64,000 nucleotides of DNA from contig JAFTSN010000019.1 in the NCBI GenBank assembly GCA_017467275.1, positions 1 to 64,000 of the forward strand, read 5' to 3'. The DNA comes from Clostridia bacterium (GTDB lineage Bacteria > Bacillota > Clostridia > Christensenellales > Borkfalkiaceae). This document shows positions 57,598 to 64,000 of this stretch, in pieces. A program made the position numbers and the translations under genes. Numbering within the stretch: the stretch's first letter is position 1; every line of letters starts with the position of its first letter. Under the pieces are notes generated by a model that saw only the letters and a list, made by a program, of their open reading frames with translations, ran no database searches and was not told the DNA's origin.

Positions 57598-60201
57598 ATG
57601 GATTTCCGTTCCAGATTTTCCGACAATTTAACAAAGGCGCTTGATCTCGCCAACCGCGCGGCAGCCGAGGGCGGCGTTTCCTACGTAGGCAGCGAGCATC
57701 TCATTCACGCCTTTTTATCTATGCCCGACTGTTCGGCGTATAAAGTGCTCGTCTCCGAAGGGATTTCCGCCGAGGAATATCGGGACGTGTTTTTGCACGT
57801 TCTCGACGAATCAGTCACGATCGAGGGCTTGACCACCCGCACAAAGGAAATGTTCACGCGCGCCGTGAAATTTGCGGAAGCCGCTAGCGGTGTAGGCGCA
57901 AAGGCGGGCACGGCGCATTTCCTGCTTGCCGTTCTCGACTACGAATCGTGCGTGGCAGTGCGCATTCTCAAGCGTTTGGGCGGCGATCCCGAAGCTTTAC
58001 GCGAAAAGACGGAGGACGCGATCCGCGCGGCAATCAACCGCAAGCAATCGGGCTACGACGCCTCCCCGTCCTCCTCGTTTGGCGGCGGCGATAAATCCAC
58101 CCAAAATCAAAGGGATACGACGAGCGTCAAGGACTACGGCTCGCTCGAAAAAAAGAAACCCTCGGAAAAGACAGAGCGCAGGGAAAAGCCTGCCGCAAAG
58201 CAAAAGCAGAGCGAAAAGGAAAAACTTCTCCAATACGGCGTCGATTTAACCGAGCGGGCGCGTCGGGGCAAGATCGACCCCGTTATCGGCAGGAAGAAAG
58301 AGATAGAGAAGGTCGTGCAGGTGCTTTCCCGCCGCACGAAAAACAATCCCGTGCTCGTCGGCGAGCCAGGGGTGGGCAAAAGCGCGGTTGCGGAGGGACT
58401 TGCCCTGTTGATTGCCGAGGGCGAGGTGCCCGAACAGCTCTATAATAAGACGGTCTTTTCCGTCGATATCCCCGGTATGCTTGCGGGTGCAAGATACCGC
58501 GGCGACTTTGAGGAACGCTTAAAGGAGCTCACCGAAGCGGTGATAAATGACGGCGATATCGTCCTGTTTATCGACGAGATCCACACGATCGTCGGCGCGG
58601 GCAGTTCCGCAGACAACACCATGGACGCGGCGAACATCTTAAAGCCCATGCTTGCGCGGGGGGATTTGCAGGTGGTCGGCGCGACGACGATCGAGGAGTA
58701 CCGCAAATATATCGAAAAGGACAGCGCGCTCGAGCGTCGCTTCACGCCCGTCGCCGTGGAGGAGCCCACGAACGAGCAGACCAAAGAAATCTTAAAGGGG
58801 CTTCGCTCCAAATATGAGGAGCACCACGGAATCCGTATTTCCGACGAGGCGATCGACGCGGCAGTCTCTCTTTCGTCGAGGTATATCACCGACCGCTATC
58901 TACCCGATAAGGCGATCGATTTGATTGACGAGGCGGCGGCTCGCGCCCGTATTATCGCCGAGGACGGCGGCGAGGAAATGGCTTCGCTGATGCGGGAAGC
59001 GCAAAAGGCGGAAAACGCGTGTGAAATGCACCGCCAAAAGGGCGAATATGCCGAAGCAACGGCGGTTTTAAACGAGAAAAAGCACATCGAGGAACGCATG
59101 GAGGCGGTACGCCGCGCAAACTCCATGGCGAGGGGCGCGGACGGCAGATACGTGCTCGGCAAGGAGCAGGTGGCGGCGATCGTCAGCGCGAGAACGAATA
59201 TTCCCATTCTCAAGATCACGCAGGAAGAGGGCGAAAAACTCATGCGCCTTGAAGAGGATCTGCATAGGCGCATTATCGGACAGAACGAGGCGGTTGCGGC
59301 GGTTGCCAAGGCGATCCGTCGCGCCCGCGCAGGGTTGAAAGACCCCTCCCGTCCAATCGGGTCGTTTATCTTCGTGGGACCGACGGGCGTGGGTAAAACC
59401 GATCTTTGCAAGGCGCTTGCCGAGGCAATGTTCGGCTCCGAGGAGCAAATGATCCGTCTCGATATGAGCGAATATATGGAGAAGCAGTCTATTTCCAAGC
59501 TGATCGGTGCGGCGCCAGGCTACGTCGGCTACGACGATCTCCAAACGGGTCAGCTCACCGATAAGGTGCGCAGTAAGCCCTATTGCGTAATCCTGTTCGA
59601 CGAGATTGAAAAGGCACACCCCGACGTTTTCAACCTGCTCTTGCAGATTCTCGACGACGGGCGGCTCACGGACAATAAGGGTAGAACGGTCAGCTTTAAA
59701 AACGCTGTGATTATCTTAACCTCAAACGTCGGCGCGGCGCAGGCAGAAAAGCCGAGCTCGGGTGTATTCGGCTTCGGCGGCTCGCTTGCTGAGGCGCGTT
59801 CCGCTTCGGATGAAAAAGCCTACGACGAAATGAAAGAGACGATCACAAATGCCTTAAAGGAACGTTTCCGTCCCGAGTTTTTAAACCGTCTCGACGACGT
59901 GATCGTATTCCATAAGCTCACGGAAGAGGAAGCGGAGCGAATCGCGGGAAAGATTATAGAAGGTCTTTCCAAACGGCTGTTCGAGCAGCGCGGAATTACC
60001 CTTTCCGTGTCGAACAACGCGCTCATTGCGCTCGTGAAAGAGGGCTATGACAGCCGTTACGGCGCAAGACCCTTAAAGCGGGTCATTCAGCGTCGGGTGG
60101 AGGATAAACTCTCGGAGGATATTCTGCTCGGCAAAATTGCGGGCGGCGAGCGGATCAGCGTGGATTATCAGGGCGGCGAGTACACGTTCACCCGCCTTTG
60201 A
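57598..60201 (+). CDS. clpC: ATP-dependent Clp protease ATPase subunit ClpC
   Basis: 867 residues from the ATG at 57598 ([15 protein letters not shown]). N-terminal double Clp repeat (to ~145), a charged variable linker (about 150-205), AAA1 with [13 protein letters not shown] near 258, a short middle coiled coil with a UVR-like stretch ([15 protein letters not shown]), and AAA2 with [11 protein letters not shown] near 597. Unfolds proteins for ClpP. Follows mcsB after 52 nt, so one stress-response unit. Confidence 0.95.
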   Translation: MDFRSRFSDNLTKALDLANRAAAEGGVSYVGSEHLIHAFLSMPDCSAYKVLVSEGISAEEYRDVFLHVLDESVTIEGLTTRTKEMFTRAVKFAEAASGVGAKAGTAHFLLAVLDYESCVAVRILKRLGGDPEALREKTEDAIRAAINRKQSGYDASPSSSFGGGDKSTQNQRDTTSVKDYGSLEKKKPSEKTERREKPAAKQKQSEKEKLLQYGVDLTERARRGKIDPVIGRKKEIEKVVQVLSRRTKNNPVLVGEPGVGKSAVAEGLALLIAEGEVPEQLYNKTVFSVDIPGMLAGARYRGDFEERLKELTEAVINDGDIVLFIDEIHTIVGAGSSADNTMDAANILKPMLARGDLQVVGATTIEEYRKYIEKDSALERRFTPVAVEEPTNEQTKEILKGLRSKYEEHHGIRISDEAIDAAVSLSSRYITDRYLPDKAIDLIDEAAARARIIAEDGGEEMASLMREAQKAENACEMHRQKGEYAEATAVLNEKKHIEERMEAVRRANSMARGADGRYVLGKEQVAAIVSARTNIPILKITQEEGEKLMRLEEDLHRRIIGQNEAVAAVAKAIRRARAGLKDPSRPIGSFIFVGPTGVGKTDLCKALAEAMFGSEEQMIRLDMSEYMEKQSISKLIGAAPGYVGYDDLQTGQLTDKVRSKPYCVILFDEIEKAHPDVFNLLLQILDDGRLTDNKGRTVSFKNAVIILTSNVGAAQAEKPSSGVFGFGGSLAEARSASDEKAYDEMKETITNALKERFRPEFLNRLDDVIVFHKLTEEEAERIAGKIIEGLSKRLFEQRGITLSVSNNALIALVKEGYDSRYGARPLKRVIQRRVEDKLSEDILLGKIAGGERISVDYQGGEYTFTRL

Positions 60202-60212
60202 TCGGAGGAGAT

Positions 60213-61349
60213 ATGAGACTTACGACAGCGGGAGAATCGCACGGAAAAGCGCTTGTGGCGATCATAGAGGGGTTGCCCGCGCAGCTTGCGATCGACGAAG
60301 ACCAAATCAACGCAGAGCTCGCCCTGCGGCAACAGGGCTACGGGCGTAGCGCACGGCAGACGATTGAAACCGACCGCGTGGAAATTCTTTCGGGCGTGCG
60401 GGACGGAAAGACGCTGGGAAGTCCCGTCGCGCTCCTTGTTATGAATCGCGACTATGAAAACTGCAAAGAATATATGTCTGCCTCGAAAATAGGCGAAAGT
60501 GGGAAAGTTTCCCATGCGGTGAAAAGCCCCCGACCGGGACACGCCGATCTTTCGGGTATGCTCAAATTCAAAACGGAGGACGCGCGCGACGTGCTTGAGC
60601 GCGCCTCTGCCCGCGAAACGGCGGTTCGGGTTGCGGCGGGCGCAGTGTTTAAAAGCTATATTGCCGCGCTCGGCGTGCAAATAAGCGGCTTTGTTAAAGA
60701 GGTCGGTGGCGTAAAGGACGGGGGCATGTATGCGTTTGACGAGCTCTCCCGCGCCAAGGAATCCCCGCTTGGTATGCTCGATCGGGAAGCGGAAAAACGC
60801 GCGATGGACAAGCTTTCCACCCTCAAAGAAGCGGGGAACACGGCGGGCGGCATCGTGGAAATCCGCGTGAAAGGCTTAAAGAGCGGCTTTGGGAGCTGTA
60901 TGACTTATGCGGAGAAGCTGGATGCCCGTCTGGCAGGCGCGCTGATGAGCATTCAAGCGGCAAAGGGCGTGGAGTTTGGCGGCGGGTTTTCGCTTGCTTC
61001 GTTAAGCGGACGGGAGGCGCATGGCGCTATCGCTTATGAAAACGGTGCGTTTATAAGAGAGGGGGATCTCTCGGGCGGCATCGAGGGCGGTATGTCAAAC
61101 GGCGGGGAAATCGTTCTCCGCGTGGCAATGAAGCCCATTCCCACCCTCAAAAACGGTTTGCCGTCGGTGGATTTTACCACGAAAGAAAAGAGTGTTGCCG
61201 CAAGCGAAAGAAGCGACGTTTGTGCGATTTTTGCCTTTGAACGGATTGCGGAAGCGGTCGTTGCAGAGGTGTTGGCTTGCGCAGTAAAGGAACGCTTGGG
61301 CGGCGACGTACTCTCTGAGCTCACGGCGCGCTATAAACTTTTGGATTGA
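60213..61349 (+). CDS. aroC: Chorismate synthase
   Basis: 378 residues from the ATG at 60213, chosen because GGAGGAG precedes MRLTTAGESHGKAL, the family start. Makes chorismate from EPSP with reduced FMN. RPGHADLSGM near 112 and GGMSNGGEIVLRVA near 292 are signatures. Starts 11 nt after clpC, so it may be co-transcribed with the stress operon, and is followed by aroB, aroA and aroE. Confidence 0.96.
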   Translation: MRLTTAGESHGKALVAIIEGLPAQLAIDEDQINAELALRQQGYGRSARQTIETDRVEILSGVRDGKTLGSPVALLVMNRDYENCKEYMSASKIGESGKVSHAVKSPRPGHADLSGMLKFKTEDARDVLERASARETAVRVAAGAVFKSYIAALGVQISGFVKEVGGVKDGGMYAFDELSRAKESPLGMLDREAEKRAMDKLSTLKEAGNTAGGIVEIRVKGLKSGFGSCMTYAEKLDARLAGALMSIQAAKGVEFGGGFSLASLSGREAHGAIAYENGAFIREGDLSGGIEGGMSNGGEIVLRVAMKPIPTLKNGLPSVDFTTKEKSVAASERSDVCAIFAFERIAEAVVAEVLACAVKERLGGDVLSELTARYKLLD

Positions 61350-61362
61350 CGGGGAAAAGACT

Positions 61363-62436
61363 ATGCGAATGAAAAGATTTCAAACCTCATTGGGCGTGTG
61401 CACACTGTCTGTGGGCGAGGGAGCGATTGAAAATAGACTCCCCGTTCTGACGGCGGGAAGAACGCTCTTTATCATCACGGATAAAACGGTCTTTTCGGCG
61501 CACAGAGCCTTTTTTGCAAGATATTTTCCCGATTGCACCCCCTTTCTTTTGCCTGCGGGCGAAAAGGGGAAGAGTGAAAAGCAGCTCTTTAAAATTCTCA
61601 AAAGAATGTCCGCGCTCGGCTTAAAACGGGATTGCCGTGTGTTCGCTGTCGGCGGCGGCGCCGTCGGAGATGTGGGCGCAATGGCGGCGGCACTGTATAT
61701 GCGCGGGGTCTCGCTCGTGCAGATTCCGACCACCCTTTTATCGCAGGTTGACGGCTCTATAGGCGGCAAAACGGCGATCAATCTCGGCGCCATAAAAAAT
61801 GCCGCGGGCTGTTTTTATCCCGCGTTCGAGGTGGTTGCTGACCCGATGTTTTTGCGCACGCTCCCGCGTCGGGAAATCAAGTGCGGTTTGGGCGAGATCG
61901 TCAAATACGCCGCTCTCGATCCTGCTCTATTCACGCGGCTGGACGACATGGAAACTGCCGCGCTTTCCTCGATCACATTCCTTTCCGAGCTGGTTGCCGA
62001 CTGTGCGTTTTTAAAGGCGGAGATCGTGGAGGAGGACGAACGGGACGAGGGCTTGCGTCGCTGTCTGAATTTAGGTCACACGACGGCGCACGCGCTTGAG
62101 CTTTTCTATTCGCTTTCACATGGAGAGAGCGTTCTTTTCGGGCTGCTTGCCGAAACGCGGCTTGCCGCCGATCGCGGCGTTTGCGAGCGGGGTTTTGCAG
62201 ACAAGCTCACCGCACTCATTTTAACCTCGATCGCCGTTTCCCCCGTAAATATTCCCGATTTCAAACGGATTCATAGCGCGCTCCAGCTCGCGAAAGCCGA
62301 CAAGAAAAACGTGTCGGACGGCATGGTGCGCCTGTCCGTTCCCGTAGCGGCGGGCGAGTGGACGCTGTTTGCGCTCTCGTTTGAGGATTACGCCTCGGAA
62401 ACGGAAGCGATCCTTAGGGAGATTTTTTCCAAGTGA
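61363..62436 (+). CDS. aroB: 3-dehydroquinate synthase
   Basis: A 357-residue NAD and zinc-dependent enzyme, second step of the shikimate pathway. FAVGGGAVGDVGAMAAALYMRG near 98-119 and PTTLLSQVDGSIGGKTAINL near 125 bind NAD and substrate; HTTAHALE near 236 has zinc His. Its stop overlaps the aroA GTG by 4 nt (GTGA). Confidence 0.95.
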   Translation: MRMKRFQTSLGVCTLSVGEGAIENRLPVLTAGRTLFIITDKTVFSAHRAFFARYFPDCTPFLLPAGEKGKSEKQLFKILKRMSALGLKRDCRVFAVGGGAVGDVGAMAAALYMRGVSLVQIPTTLLSQVDGSIGGKTAINLGAIKNAAGCFYPAFEVVADPMFLRTLPRREIKCGLGEIVKYAALDPALFTRLDDMETAALSSITFLSELVADCAFLKAEIVEEDERDEGLRRCLNLGHTTAHALELFYSLSHGESVLFGLLAETRLAADRGVCERGFADKLTALILTSIAVSPVNIPDFKRIHSALQLAKADKKNVSDGMVRLSVPVAAGEWTLFALSFEDYASETEAILREIFSK

Positions 62437-63734
62437 ACGGGGCAGGTACGAGACGAATCGCACCTATGATTCGCTTTGAGGGCGAATTTTCCTTTTCGGG
62501 CGATAAATCCGTGACCCAACGCGCAATTCTGCTTGGCGGCGTGGCGCAGGGCGAAACGGTCATTTGCGGCGCGGCGCAGGGCAAGGACGCGCAAACGGCG
62601 CTTTCCTGTATCTCCGCTTTGGGGGCGGAGGTAAAGCACTTGGGCGAAACCCTCGTCATCAAGGGCGCGCCCCGCTTAAAAAGCGCCGTCAGTCTCGATT
62701 GCGGCAACTCCGCAACCTGTATGCGCCTTTTAACAGGACTCTTATCGGGGAAAGGCATAGAGGCAACCCTCTTTGGCGACGGATCGCTTTCCCGCCGCCC
62801 TATGGCTCGGGTGGCAGAGCCGCTCACCCGTCTCGGCGCTAGGATAGAAACGGAGCTCGGCAAACCGCCTATCTATATTTCGCCCGCTTTCCTCACGGGA
62901 GGCGAAATAGCTCTTTCCATCCCTTCCGCGCAGGTCAAAAGCGCGTTGATGCTAGCGGGGCTCGACGCAAAAAACGGCGTTTTCGTGGTGGAAAATCATC
63001 CCACGCGCGACCACACAGAGCGCATGTTGCCCCTTTTCGGCGCACCCGTCTCCGTCACAAAAACGGAGCAGGGCAAGCGTATTTTCACGCAAAAATGCGG
63101 ACTGAAAGGAACGGAGATCGACGTTGCGGGGGATCTCTCCTCGGCGGCATATTTTATGGCTCTCGGCGCGTTAAAGGGGCGGGTGTTATGTAAAAACGTG
63201 GGGGTAAATCCGACGCGCACGGGCATTTTTAAAGCGTTTAAAAAATTGGGCGTACGCTTTTCTCTATCGAACGAGCGGACGGTCAGCGGCGAACCGCGCG
63301 CAGACGTTCTCGTGGAAAAATCGGAGCTGAAAGCCGTAAAAATCACGGCGGAAGAGATTCCGCTTATGATCGACGAATTGCCCCTGATCGCGATTCTTTG
63401 CCTGTTTGCGAACGGCGAAAGCACGGTCTCGGGCGCGAGTGAGCTGAAAGAAAAGGAATCCGACCGCCTTTCGGGCACGGTCCGTTTAATCCGCGCGCTT
63501 GGCGGCGAGGCGGAGGAGACGACGGACGGTTGGCGTATACGAGGCGATACAAGGCTTGTCGGCGGCGACGTCCCGACCGCGCTCATCGGCGGCGACCATC
63601 GCCTTTGCATGACGGCGGCGATTGCGCTTTTATCCAGTGAAAAAGGGGGCATGCTTTCAGGTGTTAATGCTTGCAATGTGTCCTTTCCCGAATTCTTTGA
63701 AAAGCTGAAAAGCGCGGGGGCAGGTGTGGAATGA
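62433..63734 (+). CDS. aroA: 3-phosphoshikimate 1-carboxyvinyltransferase (EPSP synthase)
   Basis: 433 residues if the GTG at 62433 is used; an ATG at 62469 (MIRFEGEF) is an alternative that leaves all family parts. Motifs: GDKSVTQRAILLGG (family GDKSxxHR), DCGNSATCMRLLTGLL near 90, GDGSLSRRPM near 117, and KEKESDRL near 341. The His of GDKSxxHR is Gln here. Contains the two-domain inside-out barrel repeats. Confidence 0.94.
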   Translation: MNGAGTRRIAPMIRFEGEFSFSGDKSVTQRAILLGGVAQGETVICGAAQGKDAQTALSCISALGAEVKHLGETLVIKGAPRLKSAVSLDCGNSATCMRLLTGLLSGKGIEATLFGDGSLSRRPMARVAEPLTRLGARIETELGKPPIYISPAFLTGGEIALSIPSAQVKSALMLAGLDAKNGVFVVENHPTRDHTERMLPLFGAPVSVTKTEQGKRIFTQKCGLKGTEIDVAGDLSSAAYFMALGALKGRVLCKNVGVNPTRTGIFKAFKKLGVRFSLSNERTVSGEPRADVLVEKSELKAVKITAEEIPLMIDELPLIAILCLFANGESTVSGASELKEKESDRLSGTVRLIRALGGEAEETTDGWRIRGDTRLVGGDVPTALIGGDHRLCMTAAIALLSSEKGGMLSGVNACNVSFPEFFEKLKSAGAGVE

Positions 63735-64000
63735 ACGAAAAAAGACTCAAGCTCGCTTTGATCGGCAGAGACGTGAAAAACTCAAAGAGCGGGAATATGC
63801 ACCGCTTTATTTTAAGGGCGCTCGGCGCAGACTGCGACTATGAGCTCGTCTCGGTGGACGAAGCGGATTTTTATGCGGCGTTTTCTAGGCTCGTCGCTGA
63901 AAAGGACGGCATTAACGTGACCATTCCCTATAAGCGGACGGCGCTTGCGCTTCTCGACGGGCTTTCCCCTGAGGCAAGCGCAATCGGTGCGATCAACACC
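63731..64000 (+). CDS. aroE: Shikimate dehydrogenase, N-terminal part (runs off the window)
   Basis: ATG at 63731 overlaps the aroA TGA by 4 nt. The 90 visible codons start MNEKRLKLALIGRDVKNSKS, with the substrate-binding Ser pair (NSKSGNMH) and NVTIPYK near 67, whose Lys is catalytic, then IGAINT. Reduces 3-dehydroshikimate to shikimate with NADPH. The rest lies beyond 64000. Confidence 0.92.
   Translation, partial: MNEKRLKLALIGRDVKNSKSGNMHRFILRALGADCDYELVSVDEADFYAAFSRLVAEKDGINVTIPYKRTALALLDGLSPEASAIGAINT

Overview
The window looks like a chromosomal segment of an uncultured Clostridia-type Firmicute. It carries low-GC Gram-positive gene order (yicC-gmk-rpoZ-priA-def-fmt-rsmB-rlmN-rpe-thiN-spoVM, rpmB-asp23-fakA-recG, mcsA-mcsB-clpC), a SpoVM-like spore-coat peptide, an Asp23 protein, a SigB-type sigma operon and a short type-3 ProS. 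Promoters are strikingly regular (TTGACA or close, a 16-18 nt spacer, TATAAT). TAG, TAA and TGA all serve as ordinary stops. I cannot name the genus.

Layout. 1-1211: a small AT-rich accessory patch with two reverse-strand XRE repressors, each facing a divergent promoter that carries its own family of N5-spaced palindromic operators. One of these promoters drives a 98-residue Cys-rich protein; the other has no gene behind it. 1263-14225: a long forward run of rpsU, an unknown gene, pcrA, ligA, yicC, gmk, rpoZ, priA, def, fmt, rsmB and rlmN (replication, repair, nucleotide supply and translation start). 14377-16593: rpe, thiN, the tiny spoVM and a membrane dipeptidase. 16686-23400: rpmB (reverse), asp23, fakA, recG, minD with a small partner, and degV (fakB type). 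23456-25580: a tRNA-Ser locus with a degenerate tRNA-like copy, an AT-rich two-TM gene, and gene remnants, which together look like an insertion site. 25652-37225: a metabolic and accessory stretch with D-lactate dehydrogenase, a DUF1653 protein, an iron alcohol dehydrogenase, a flavoprotein, an amidohydrolase, cardiolipin synthase, a two-TM beta-rich protein, an inositol phosphatase, an ABC-F ATPase and a radical-SAM activase. 37296-48842: metK (interrupted by an in-frame TAG), bioY, RHH plus SPFH genes, secA, prfB, tsaD, a heavy-metal permease, and a SigB-like operon with two RsbW-related proteins. 48941-55014: a large membrane protein with an acidic linker, a PucR-type regulator, an S41 protease and proS. 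55257-60201: a membrane-anchored XRE protein sits where ctsR would be expected, ahead of mcsA-mcsB-clpC. 60213-64000: aroC-aroB-aroA-aroE of the shikimate pathway; aroE runs off the window.

Main points for a second look: the TAG in the most conserved loop of MetK; the two parallel XRE/operator modules, one with an orphan promoter that could make a ~67-nt RNA; the unannotated SpoVM peptide; the duplicated and partly degenerate anti-sigma pair around a SigB-like factor; the tRNA-Ser insertion locus; two mRNAs that appear leaderless; and a ~78-residue charged insertion in SecA. I did not find a CRISPR array, a prophage, or an obviously complete new multi-gene defence system.
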